Source: Polytrichum commune (taxonomy: Eukaryota > Streptophyta > Polytrichopsida > Polytrichales > Polytrichaceae). From it: a stretch of DNA of 64,000 nt. Below are positions 23,773 to 35,157 of the stretch, piece after piece. Below the pieces are notes generated by a model that saw nothing but the letters and a program-made list of their open reading frames with translations, searched no databases and was not told where the DNA came from. Where the stretch lies: positions 38,274,527 to 38,338,526 of the forward strand of contig OX485808.1 of the NCBI GenBank assembly GCA_950295325.1. Direction: 5' to 3'. Position numbers and translations under genes: made by a program. Within the stretch, counting starts at the first letter, position 1. Each line of letters begins with the position of its first letter.

Positions 23773-24290
23773 TGATGTTTATATTGAGAGTGATGCTACT
23801 GCTCAAAGACTTTGGATTTGTCAACATTGACAATCCTAGAGAATAGGTGGCACCAAATACCACTTGAGGGTGGGTGGGGCGAAGGAGTCAAGGATTGCAC
23901 ATCGAGAATAGGTAGGAACAACCTACACCTTCTGAAGATGGCCTCCGGGGGTGCCTCCTCATCCTCAAAGGTGATGCAACCAACTGGTGTTTGCTTCAGA
24001 AATTTATTGGGCGAGAAGGAACCAGTAATCTGAGCATGGCTTCAGTTTGATCTTCTTGTGACTAACATGAACTTATTACAAATCTCAGACAAATTGCTTC
24101 TTTGTAGCTAATGTGCATAATCAGTGAGAGGACAAAGTAACCCAACAAAACTCAATCTCTGACAAACTAAGGTTTAGTTTCTAGGGCCTGTGTATAAACT
24201 TATGCAGGATTTCTCTTTGTTCTTTCGAGATTGGTTGATCATTCTTTTTTATCATGGCAAACACTGATAAATTTCCATCAATGAAATACT
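23773..24290. other. Aminotransferase 3' flank
   Basis: Probable 3' UTR and terminator region. No recognised gene. Possible poly(A) signals are AT-rich words near 24275-24300, but none is convincing. Confidence 0.4.
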
Positions 24291-24299
24291 AATTTCCCC

Positions 24300-25680
24300 A
24301 CAAGCTTCGATGAGAGTGCATACATCGGAAGGGAAGTCCTCAAAGGCGTCACATCCAAACAGGTGCAAAATATTCAAAAATCCCAAAAGCCCAAATGTTT
24401 CTGGTATTTTTCTCATAAAGCTGCAACATTAATATCTTCAATTCTCCAAAGCCTTAACAATGTATGCTCTAGAGAAAACCCCTCCAAATCATATTTAGAG
24501 TTTATTCGAACATGCAAAACCTCCAAATCATTCTGGTATTTTCTTTAAAGATCTGCATCTATAACTAAAGTTGCTCCAAAGCATTGAGAGTGGATCATCT
24601 GGAAGAAAAATCCTCCCAAATCTGACATCCAAGTTTCTTCAAGTCTATAAACCCATATCCTTTACGTATTATCCTCAAATTTGCATCCATAAAATGATAA
24701 CTCCTCCAAAGCGTTGAAAATGCATACTTCAAAGGCTTCACATTCCTTTTGATAACTTCTTCAAAGACATACATCTATAAATAATTGATTCTTGCAAAAT
24801 ATTGAGATTGCATGTTTTGGAAGGGAAGTCCTCTAAGGTGTCACATCTCCACAACTTGAGTTTATTGAGACTCCATAAATGTCCTATTGCTAGAGGAATT
24901 CACTTTCAAGAGCTCCATCCATAAATGACAATTTTTCCAAAGCGTCGGGAGTGCATATTCATGAGGGGAATTCCTCCAAGCCATTATAATCCTACACTTT
25001 GGGCTTATTTAACACTCCCCAAATGTCCAAATGCTTTCCAATTTCTTCTCTTAAACGTGCATTCATAGAGTGACAATTCCCCCAAAGCATTGAGACCATA
25101 CTATAGAAGCAACACCTCTAAACCATCACAATCCCATATATTGAATCTCGTCTAATTTGTCAAGCCCCAAAGTCCTTCTCGTATTATCCTCAATAAATAA
25201 TCATTCCTTCAAAGCCTTGAGAGTGCTTACTCATGAGGGGAACTCCTTTAAGCTATCAAATTCCCACATCTAGAGTTACTTCAAACATGTTAATTCCATA
25301 AACTCTTCTGAAGCTCTCCTCAAAGGCATGCATTCATCAAATGAGAATTCCTAAAAAGCCATGAGAGTGGGTACTCCATATGAAAAAAAATTCCATGCCT
25401 CATATGTCAACAAGTCAAGGTTGTTTCAAACGTGTTAATCCCCAACTCCTTCTAGAATTCTCCTCAAGGACTTGCATCCAATATAGAATAATTCCTCCAA
25501 AGCCTCACATTTCAACATCTGGAGATTTCTTAAACATATTAATCCCCCAATTGCTTGAATTGCAAGGTCTAGACATCCTTCTTTATGACATGGTTGATCA
25601 TTGACCAAAGCGCAGTGAACCACCATGGGCAATTCCATGGATATCAAAATATGAAGTTCTCCAAAGATATGTCTTTCTTT
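24300..25680 (-). pseudogene. NBS-LRR-type leucine-rich-repeat pseudogene
   Basis: Read on the minus strand, fragments such as LICLRNLQMLKCEALEEL, IGCKSLRRILEGV, WEFDSLKEFPS and VSTLKALKE recur at a spacing typical of 24-residue plant LRRs (L..L..L....C..L..). On the plus strand this shows as the recurrent phrase TCCTCCAAAGC...GAGAGTGCATACTC. Stops and frame changes are frequent, for example where FPSWVSTL or LKELF would be expected. No NB-ARC P-loop was found nearby, so only the LRR end survives. Intact relatives are cytosolic immune receptors; this copy cannot make one. Confidence 0.65.
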
Positions 25681-26191
25681 GTCATTGAAATATCCTCTTG
25701 TGAGGTGTCTGAATCTTCCTTGTAGTCATTGAAGATTGACACAAGTACCCCCAAAAATGTACAAAGTACAGTACTTATATGTCAATTTCATTGTCTTCAC
25801 TATCTGTCCTTCTGCTCAAGACTACAAGGCACAAAAAAAAACGTTGATAGTAATTGGGGATCTTAATCAAGAGTTGTGAATCAATAGTACACAAGGAGGA
25901 TCCTCATTACCTTCATTGCCAGAGAAAAGAGTGACCAACACAATGTGTGCATCAAGAGCAAATGATCTAAAAGAGTATTAGCTAAGAAGGAAAACATAGA
26001 CGCCTATGGTCAAGACGCTCCCTCCAAGAAATTTTCCTTTTCTCAAAAAGGACCTCCAACCGGTGCCTCTAACGGGGGTTTGGAGGAATGATCTGGCAAC
26101 CACAATGTGCTCTTTAGGGACATTGAAAGTTTAGTTGTCATTTCACTCCTTATTTTATTCTTCATGTCTTACTCCTTGCACTAAATGTCAA

Positions 26192-26262
26192 AAAATAATA
26201 ATAATAATAACAATAATGATGATGATGACGACGACGACGACGACGATAATAATAATAATAAA
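26192..26262. repeat. Compound AAT/GAT/GAC trinucleotide microsatellite
   Basis: Runs of AAT, then GAT, then about six GAC units, then AAT again, forming a nearly symmetric block of 71 bp. Not in a recognised gene. Confidence 0.9.
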
Positions 26263-27530
26263 ATTCAAAAAATTACTTACATAGACAAAGAGTGTCATGT
26301 TGGCCATCAACAAAAATGATATTTGTAGAGTTGTAGACAAATCAATGTAACTCCCTTGCAAATAGTGTACATGACACCAAATACCATAACAATGCCGTCA
26401 AGCACATAGTCCAACCTCATCTTACATGTCTTCCTGGCATCCATTCTTAACCACTTAAATAAAGGTGTCCGATTAAGACGAGTGACCACATAAGGTCCAT
26501 GCACCTTACCCCACAAAAATAACTTCCAACATTCAAGTACATGTGGCATCATCTCCTTGCATTTGGCCACATTGTGTGGAAAGAAACTCTCCACAAGTGC
26601 AAAGTATTAACCACTAGTCCGGCTTGGTATCTTGAACACTTTGACAAAAGTCGGGGTGCACACGGCCTCATGTGCAAAAGAAATGAAGAACTAATTACAT
26701 GGTTCCAATGCCCAATGATGGTTCGCATATTGACACAATTGATCAACAGCTTTATTGTTCATAGTATGTGGTGTTGTATGTAGTCTCCAATTGTGTTACA
26801 AGGGAGTTTTTGGTTCTTGCCATTGAGGCTTGTGGCCTTTGGCTCAGGTTACTTGATCCGGTCTTTGGTTCTTTGATGTCTTAGTTAACAGCATGTGCAT
26901 TAACCCCAAAAGAACAAGGAAGACATTTTTGTTTGGGCAGTCACCAATGTCCTACAACACCAGCATAAACGTTTTGATTGTACTCTTTTATTCCAGATAC
27001 ATAAACAGCTGAAAATTTGTGTGAACAATCTTAACTAGACAAAGCTTTCACATGTACGGTCAGATCTACGATAAGAGGTGCCAGTTTTTGTTGAACTGGA
27101 CTGATTTGTTTAAGTCATTTTTGAGAGGATTTTGATTCGGCCTTCAGTCTTGTCATAGTTCTTCTTCAAGCTTCTCTCTCAAGCCTGGCTTGGGGCCAAT
27201 GAGTTGCTTTGCAAAGTGTATGTTCTTTTATCATTGGAAAACGCCATTTGATGGAAAACTTTAAAATTAAAATAACCAACATCTAATATCTTCCTGCACT
27301 GATAGATGATTTCATCAAAGACCTTTCACATTCCTCAAAAAACTTGCAAAGTCGGATGTAACCACTTGCATAATGCTGAAAAATAAACCATAATGCATGT
27401 AATGCTTCACAACATGAACTTAAAATCACCTTTTCCTGAACTGCTTTTCAACAACCAAACTTTTTCAACAACTCTTCGGAAATGCTCAGTGCACAATCAT
27501 GAAGGTGGATCACCTTGACAGAAAAGAAAG
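26263..27530. other. Unassigned spacer
   Basis: No gene recognised. A 95-codon minus-strand open frame (26307-26594) has hydrophobic stretches but no motif I can name. It may be chance or part of a decayed gene continuing towards 26750. Confidence 0.4.
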
Positions 27531-27559
27531 AGTTTGTGATCCAGCTTCATGATTGAGAA

Positions 27560-28181
27560 AGACAAAAAAAAATTACATTTGTCAAGGGGACTCATCGGAT
27601 CCAAAACCTGGGACGACTAAAAACGCACCTCGCCACACTCCAGATCTCTAGGGAAATTTCGAATGAGAACCAACTCAATCAAAGGTACCGCCAAATGTCA
27701 AGTCATCAATTGCAAACTTAAAAACAGCACAGGAATTGTGGGGATCCAAATCTCAACAATATTGTGTTTTTCAGACAAAACCCAGTGAGGGAAGGTAGGT
27801 TTTTGTTTCATCAGTCACCCAATTCAAACAGCAGGTTTCTATAGTGACAAAAGGGCAAACAAACTCGTTTCTTTGGCACAAAAAATAATTTACATTTTTT
27901 GGGGGGCTTGTTGGGACTCGCAAAATCCAAAGCCTGAGACAACTAAAATGCACCTCACCACAGTCCAGGCCTCTAGGGAAACTACGAATCAGAACCAACT
28001 TGAACCAATTAAGGCACCACCAAAAGTCAAGCCATCAACTTCCTGCCAACTCTAAGTTATCGCAAACTATAAAAAAACTCAAGTTATCAGCACAGGAATT
28101 GCGGGGACCCAATTCTCACAGTATTGTGTGTTTCAGACTAAACCCAGTGAGGGAATGTCAGGTTTTTTTTTCATCAGAAGG
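27560..28181. repeat. Tandem duplication next to the phospholipase 3' end
   Basis: Two direct copies of about 250-310 bp (27560-27815 and 27873-28181). Shared words: GCACAGGAATTG(T/C)GGGGA, ATTGTGTK-TTTCAGAC, AAACCCAGTGAGGGAA and CAGGCCTCTAGGGAAA-like. The second copy ends 15 bp beyond the stop codon of the phospholipase, so it forms its 3' flank. Confidence 0.7.
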
Positions 28182-28195
28182 GTTTAGGGTGTGTT

Positions 28196-31100
28196 TTACA
28201 AGGGGGGAGGCTTAAGCACCACAGTGGGTGAGTGCCGCAATGAACGAGCCTTTCTCTCGATCACAAGTTGGTCAGCAAACCAGTCAAGACGCTCCCGGTT
28301 GCTCACAGAGAGAGGCATCCGGCCTCCAAACGGGAGGTGCTCCATGCTCTTCTGATCAAGCACATCATCTGCAAGCTTCACAAGTCTCTGTGCGTCCTCC
28401 ACGTCTGCTACTGTTGACCGGTTCGGCAATCCAGACATCTGCAAAAAAACAAAAAGATCAGCTAAAAGATCAGCTGATGGGTAATTACACACTAGGACAC
28501 CCAGACAGGATCGTTTGATCACTTGTCGCAGTTTGGATCTGGCTGCAAAACAAGCGCTCCACCTGGAATTGCCATCCCAACCATGACTGAGAAAGGCTGA
28601 GATGAGGAGATTCCTATACAATTATCCAACTAGTCATTCAAATTCATGAAGCTCATGCTGCTTTGAGATAAGGCCCTTTGTCCGCAGTGCATTGAAAACA
28701 TCAAGGGCCTAATCTCAAAGCACCACTAACCGAGGACTCCACGCTGTGACTTCCAGACAGTATTGTTTGATCACTTGTCGCAGTGTAATGTTTAGTCACA
28801 GTCACTGAGAACGAGACATTTCTGTGTATTGTTTAGTCACAGCTAGTCACAGTCACCGAGCCAATTTCAACAAGTGTAACTCTAGTATTGATCCTCTGAA
28901 GCCGTAGTATTGTACGTACAACATAGATTGCCCATATTCCAATGTAGCTATCACATCCGTTGAATCCAATTTTACCGCTTTTTCTTTCTCCCTACAATTC
29001 CCTACAAGTCAAGTCTCGTTCTCTTGCTGTGGATACAAAAAATGCATTAGCATATCGATTGTGTCATAGTCAATGATCACAAAACTTTAGGGTTGAGAGG
29101 AATTGGAGAAGGTGCACAGGAATGCCTCGAAGTGGGAGGTGTCTGTCTGACAGTCCAATCAGTCCCAGTCTGTAAGTTCTCAGTGTTTGAATTCCGGTAC
29201 TACTCTACGCAGTTTCTCTTCTGCATTGGTATGATTGTGAAGACGATCGCAAACATTTAGGGTTACGAGAACCAGCGAAGGTGCGCAGACATGTCTCGAA
29301 ATGCAAGGTGTCTGTCCAACCCTTGGAATCACTCTACCAACCTTCGGAGGTGACCACCAAACTCGGTGACAAAAGAAGAAGAAGAAGAAGAAGAAGAAGA
29401 CGGGGTTACTAGGTACCTGGATGCGGAGGTATTGCTGGCGGTAGTCAGTGAAGGCCATGCTGATGGTGTGGTCGACCATGTCGGAGATACCATCCAAAAC
29501 AATTTTGGCGACAGGCTTGACCCACTGGAGCGCGCCCCAGCCGCGCACGGTCTCATATACGTAGGTCTGCTCGATCTGCCCCGTGCCGAGCGACAGCACA
29601 AGAAGATCCTCCACCCCGCGGGCGCCCGGGAACTCGCGCTTGTTGTGCAGCACATGCGTGATGGCGGCGACGGTGGGGTTGTGCATCACAACCCGCCCGT
29701 CGATTGCCGTGCACGACGTCTTGCCGTCCACGGACGTGACGTGAGCGGGGCGGAAGAAGGGGGGCGCGGCCGTCGTCGCCCGGCACACCTCCCACAGGTT
29801 AAAGTCCCACGTCGGGCTCTCGAGCGCGGCCGCGCGCGAGAACAGGAACGGCCCCGCGCTCGCGAGGTCGTAGCACGGCACCAGCACAGGTTTGATGGTG
29901 TCCCGCAGCGTCAGTGGCCGCCCCGACCGCACCAGATGTTGCTTCAGCACCCGCTCCAGGGGTTTCACGGAGAACAGCGACTTCGCTCGCCCCCGCAGCT
30001 TCGACCACACCGACGGTTGCAACACCTTCTTGAATACCTCCCTCCCCTGCTCCGCCATCAGCTTCCACGCCTCCTCCGCTTTGAACAGCGGCCGGCTCTT
30101 CTCGTCCCCCGTGAACAGCATGGTGGCCAGTAACCCTCCTACCGAAGTGCCTGTACAACATACCACACTCCCTTGTCAAAACCTTGCGAGAGTCCTGCCA
30201 AAAAATTTTAAAATTACACCACAAGGTGCCATTGAATTTGCTGCACACTGGTTTGTAACACCAGATTTTTGCAATGTATTAACCCGTAAAGATGGGATAT
30301 TACTCACATAGCCATGAATGTGAAGAATGCTCTTCACATTTAGCGGGGGTTTTGGGAGGGAAGCAAGCCAAATTAACTTTGAAGGTTTCAATCTACCATT
30401 GCATCGTGCAAGTGCGATCGCAACCTCATACCTGTTGGTGATTACATTCAGATCATAATGTGATAGTATTCGGTCAAGAATTTTGTACAAGCAGTTGTTT
30501 TACGGCCGCTACTGCACCTCGATCACCTTTTATCGAATATTCTTGCAAGTACTGATGGTGTTCAAACAACGCTTACAGAGGCAGGTAGCGATTTGACCAT
30601 AAATCAGAATCAAGGGAGAGCTTTTGAGTTACATACTCATCGCGAAGCAATCAGAAACTAAAATGATATAGATAACAAATCACATATACAGCAATAGGCA
30701 AAAGGTGGCAATACATTGCGCAGGGGAGATACAAAACAATCAATCTGGATGGAACATGCCACCTTCCGCATCATCTTGGCTAACTTCGTCATCAGTTGGT
30801 GACAGTGTTTCCTTGTGTTTGAGTCCTGCTACTGACCTCCACAGGTACCAGGACGACTCACAACTTGTTTAACAGTGTGTACACTCTATCGAAGTGTACG
30901 TTAGACTAACCCAGCCAAGGGAGCTATGATACAGAACATTCAATACTCAACTTATCCGTGTCTTCACCCATCACAATGTGCACCGGAGCTTGTGAGTGTA
31001 TCAGCAACAATGTGTATATGCTCCGGAAGGGACATACACGAAGAAATCCAGGCTCACACAACAGAGCATCGTGGATGGAATTGTCAAGCTGCCATTACTG

Positions 31101-32040
31101 ATAAGACACAGAATACTGCTGACTGACTTAGGTTGCTCCACGCAATAGGTTTGAGTAGGTTCATTCTTCAGTAAAAAATCGTACAAACTTTCTCGAATCA
31201 GTGAGACGCAGCTATAAGTGTTGTGAGGCTAAACACTCACACTCAACTTGTCAATCTCTTTCGCCCATCGCAATGTGCACCGGGTGTTGTAAGAGTATAA
31301 GGAAAAATTTGTAGATACTTCGGTAGGAACATACACGAAGAACCCCACACTCACACACATATTAGAGCATCGTGAATGGAATAGTAAAGCTGCCATTACT
31401 GATAAGCCACAGAGCACCGGTGACTAACTTGGGGATAGCTCCACGCAGTGGAGTTGGGCAGGTTCATTGTCTGGTCACAAAAATTGTACAAAATTTCTCG
31501 TAGATCACTAAGATTCAGCCATAAACCCTCACACTCAACTTCTGTCAGGACCTTGACAAATCAAAACGTGCACTTGCGTAGGTGGGTTTATTCGCAACAA
31601 CAAAAATATATTCCGGAGGACACCTTAGGAAGATCATTCTCCTATCCTTGACTGACTCAGCAACACCGAAGTGACAGGAAGCTGGCATGGAGAGGGTACA
31701 GGGTTTAGCCATCCTAACATCCATCCATACCTGCAACGACATCGAAGTAATCCGCAATACGTGCATCTGCGTCCCCACTTTTCTTCTGAAGAAGCTCCTC
31801 GAGATGTGCAAGTAGGCGAGCAGGAATGATACCCCGCATGCCTCCGCCATCGAGACTTAGCACACAAACTTTGCCTCGAAACTCCCCCGGATGATTACTC
31901 TTCTCCAACCCCTCCAGTTTCTCTCCTCCTAGTCCTTCAACGCCATTCAGAGAGCGTCTCCGTCCACTCGCAATGCCCACATCCTCTTTCAAGTTGCCAT
32001 TTAAAAAACCCTGCAAGGCGAAATCTGGGTCCCATTCCAT
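28196..32040 (-). CDS. Patatin-like phospholipase A (pPLA-III-like)
   Basis: Acyl hydrolase releasing fatty acids from phospho- or galactolipids. Exons 31731-32040, 29417-30150 and 28196-28438 join in frame to 428 aa. The patatin core starts with the oxyanion loop DGGGMRG (64-70). The esterase box GTSVGG follows with Ser106, split by intron 1, and Asp254 lies in [32 protein letters not shown] and YLRIQ, and the tail [12 protein letters not shown]...PTVVLK, are typical of plant pPLA-III (PLP6-9). That group usually has Gly for the catalytic Ser; this protein has Ser, but Arg where DGG is normal. No signal peptide. Start is the first ATG in frame. Exon 2 is GC-rich, unlike the AT-rich surroundings. 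Introns and both flanks carry tandem repeats. Likely active, though activity is inferred. Confidence 0.9.
29090..29310. repeat. Imperfect duplication in phospholipase intron 2
   Basis: Two copies of about 75-80 bp (about 29090-29163 and 29258-29335) share TTAGGGTT-GAG, GAAGGTGCRCAG, CTCGAA and AGGTGTCTGTC. Both lie inside intron 2 (28439-29416). Confidence 0.55.
29371..29400. repeat. (GAA)n microsatellite at a 5' splice site
   Basis: About nine GAA units. On the gene's strand this is a TTC tract starting about 16 nt after the intron 2 donor at 29416. Confidence 0.9.
30944..31640. repeat. About 290-bp tandem array in phospholipase intron 1
   Basis: Two full units (about 30944-31236 and 31237-31529) plus the start of a third (31530-31640). 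Shared words: CACAATGTGCACCGG / CGCAATGTGCACCGG, GGAACATACACGAAGAA, AGAGCATCGTG-ATGGAAT and AAGCTGCCATTACTGATAAG. Units differ by about one base in six and by indels. All within the 30151-31730 intron. Confidence 0.75.
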
Positions 32041-32454
32041 CCCTAGAAGTTGTGACTAGTCTACCGGAACTCAACGGAGAGCGTATCACTTCACCACATG
32101 TAACCTTTACAGCTCCCGAAGACTGAACCAAAATTCATTGTGATCAACCTCTCTGCAGAGAGAGACAAGATGTCAACCGAATCTGCTACTGATCTCCGTT
32201 CCAGGCTTTGCATACCATTTTTACACATGGTAGCTTGACAGCTTCATTTGTGGTAAGGACTGAGTCGATGCAAGTGTAAGTCCGTTCCGTTTGGTGGAGT
32301 CCAGCAGCAGCAAATTAGCACAGGCATGGAGTACACAATGTCCTTGGGTTTAGGTCTTCTTACTCCGAGGCCTTCCCCGCTATTGCAGGAATTTCAAAAT
32401 GTATCAGCTTCCAGCTCAACATAGGTGAAGGTAGGCTATCTGACGATGATCCCT

Positions 32455-33110
32455 GACCGCTGAGTTTTCATTGATTTAACAAAAACCACTCACATAAAGG
32501 GACAGAGGTGATGATTTTCGAAGACGGTGAAAAGTTTCTGCAAGCAAGCAGCACTTGTACAGAAACACTCACTAGGGGCATGTGTACAAAGCAGGCATTG
32601 AGCATCCTTGGGTACGCAGACAGAAAGGTTCAACAACCAACAGATTTCCTCACATAAAGGTTATAAGGAGAGGACCAGTGACCGCCGTTTTTTTATTGAT
32701 TCAACAAAAACCAATCACGTAAAGGGACAGAGGTGATGATCTTCGAAAAGGGTGAAAAGTTTCTGCAAGCAAGCAAGCGACTTGTACAGAAACACTCACT
32801 AGGGGCATATGCACTAAGCAGGCATTGAAGAACATTGGGTAGGCAGACAGGAAAGTCAACCAATCAACAGATTTCCTTCACATGATAGCTATGAGAGGAG
32901 GATCACTGACCGCCGAGTTTCATTGATTCCACAAAAACTACTCACATAAAGGGACGGACGTGATGATCTTCGAGGAGGGTGAAAAGTTTCTGCAAGCAAG
33001 CACGCACTTGTACAGAAACACTCACTAGGGGCATATGTACTACAAAGCAGGCATTAAGCACATTGGACAGAGAGAGAGGTTGAAACCCAACAGATTGCCT
33101 TCACATGAAG
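32455..33110. repeat. Three about 225-bp tandem units upstream of the phospholipase
   Basis: Units begin near 32455, 32680 and 32908 with GACCGC(T/C)G, followed by TTCATTGATT, AAGGGACAGAGGTGATGAT, GGTGAAAAGTTTCTGCAAGC and ACAGAAACACTCACTAGGGG. They lie 0.4-1.1 kb upstream of the start codon, where promoter elements could be. No open frame crosses them. Confidence 0.8.
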
Positions 33111-33569
33111 TAGAACCTCATAGATCGAGGAAAACACATGTGCAAAAGGGGTGAGGACAAAAACCAAGGAGGCAGACAAGTTCTTTTGGGTATGTTACTT
33201 GCACCTACATGAATCAACTCAAACTAATCTCCTTCCTCTTTTCCCACAGACGTGAGTTTTTTTTCTTCTAACCACCACGAAACAAAGTACAAGCCTGACC
33301 CGATTACTCAAGCACACAATGCTACGTCCGTCTGAGCAGCTCAGGAAGGACAACCGCCCAAAAGCTACGAAAACCAGCCAACCTCTCAACAAACTTCCTC
33401 CATACGAAACAGAAAAAGCTCAAACCAGGCTCGTTTTCAACGTGGCGACGCTTGCCGTGACCGGTGCGGGAAAGGGGCGGCCGATTTGCGGACAAGCTGG
33501 AGCTTATGGAGGTGGGACCTTACGGTACCAAGCTCCTGAAGAGAGTGAGAGAGAGTGCGAGTGACCAAA

Positions 33570-33760
33570 GAGAGAGAAGAGTAGTGAAAGAGAGAGAGCC
33601 TGGGAAGTGCTCAAGGAATCCGAAGCTCCTTCGTCGTTTAGAATCTATGTGAGATGTACATTTTGTACACGCGGTTATGGGTGCAGTAGGTCTGGTATTA
33701 GGTGCTTCGTTGTCTATTGGTGTCTTGTACAAGTTGTAGATGAACGGTTATAAGGGCCAC
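33570..33760 (+). repeat. Duplicated leader-like segment with one 73-bp unit
   Basis: GA-rich tract, then CTCA(A)GGAATCCGAAGCTCC, a TGTACATTT block and one copy of the TTATGGGTGCAGTAGG unit. The same order recurs at 35085-35235, where the unit was amplified. Looks like a fragment of a former gene; its product is not recognised. Confidence 0.5.
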
Positions 33761-33834
33761 TTTACACTACCATCCCAATCCCAAGTGATAACACTAAATG
33801 AAATTTTTCCTCTTTCAATTGAGGTATCTGTAAA

Positions 33835-34228
33835 GTCCCTAACCGTGGCTTTGTTCTTCTTTGAGAAAACTTCCTATTAAGAGCTCATTAGCTCATCGTG
33901 TATTGGAGCCTATTTGGAAAGTTGGGTGACTTTTTGGGACTTTCTTTTTCCACCTCTCAATTTTTTTAGTAAGTGTTCGGATCTAAAATCTAGGGTATGT
34001 GCATGGGATTTATTGTCCTTCATCAGCCTATGCAATAGAGTTCTCCGTAAAGTCCCTAACCATGGCTTTGTCCTTCTTTGAGCAAAATTCCTATTAAGAG
34101 CTCATTAGCTCATCGTGTGTTGGAGCCTCTTCTGAAAGTTGGGTGACCTTTTGGGACTTTCTTTTTCCACCTCTCAATTTTTTTTAGTAAGTGTTCGGAT
34201 CTAAAATGTAGGGTATGTGCATGGGGAT
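33835..34228. repeat. Two about 222-bp direct repeats
   Basis: Copies at about 33830-34006 and 34052-34228 share GTAAAGTCCCTAACC, TAAGAGCTCATTAGCTCATC, GGACTTTCTTTTTCCACCTC and GTGTTCGGATCTAAAAT. About 95% alike, hence fairly recent. Confidence 0.8.
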
Positions 34229-34609
34229 GATAAGAAGCTAATTTAGAATTTATAACCACAAGAATGTGATCCTATAATGGTGCATTGTAGTCCAATTTGT
34301 GACTATTCTCATAAGACCCTTGAAAATATATTCTTACAACACATGTTAAAATGTGCAACATCCCCTCATCCTTTTAATGTTCAATGTTGTTCAATTCACC
34401 CTCACAATTCATAACATATAACAAAAATATGAACCCACACAAGTCTACTCATTCTCAAAAAGAATCATGTTATTCCTTCTTAAGTTTGCTTATTCTACAA
34501 CCTACAAAAATCAAAACAACCACTTTCACAACATTTTGTCATTAACCCTTTATTGCAATGATAAAAGGCCAATGGTGATATATATCACAAACCATGACGA
34601 GGGAAAGAA

Positions 34610-35001
34610 CAAGTTCGCTTCACACTACGCTTGAGGACCAATAGAGTATATAAGTGAATGCAAGATGGATGTAAAGTCTACATGGATTCCCACATGGCAT
34701 CAAATGGATCATGTTTCATGGTCACTTGGACCATTTTCAAAAACCACCTCTTGGAGGTATGCCTAACACAAAACCAGGAGACCATGGCACTCCAAATGCT
34801 CACAACCATTAGTTTACTTTATTTTTGAAATAGCATTCGGTTGAGGGCCTGGTCACATATGACTTCACACTACACTTGAGGGTCCGTGACCACACTGCAT
34901 GATTTTGGGGGTGTGTTAGGACGGCCTTTGGACACTTTCTTTTGGGCTCTCACCATTTCATGGTCACGGCTCTTGGCTCGTGTGTGTGAAGTGGCCCTTA
35001 G
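34610..35001 (+). mobile_element. Family A element, 5'-truncated
   Basis: Begins inside the family at AAGTTCGCTTCACACTACGC and runs to the terminal GAAGTGGCCCT. Interior words shared with other copies: CATGGATTCC, CCACCTCTTGGAGGT, GAGACCATGGCACT, CACGGCTCTTGGCTCGTGTG. Non-coding. It separates the two leader-like segments at 33570 and 35085. Confidence 0.7.
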
Positions 35002-35157
35002 TAATGTTATGTCCTCTTCACCCATAAACACTATTTTAGTTTATTTTCCGATCACCACTGAATCCAACACAAATCTGACCCGATTGAGAGAGAGAGAGAG
35101 ATGGGCAGTGCTCAGGAATCCGAAGCTCCTTCGCCTCCCATGTACATTTCCCATACT

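Noticed and set aside
29366-30133. 255-codon plus-strand open frame
   Set aside because: It is the antisense of the GC-rich second exon of the patatin-like gene; its composition and lack of motifs mark it as a shadow.
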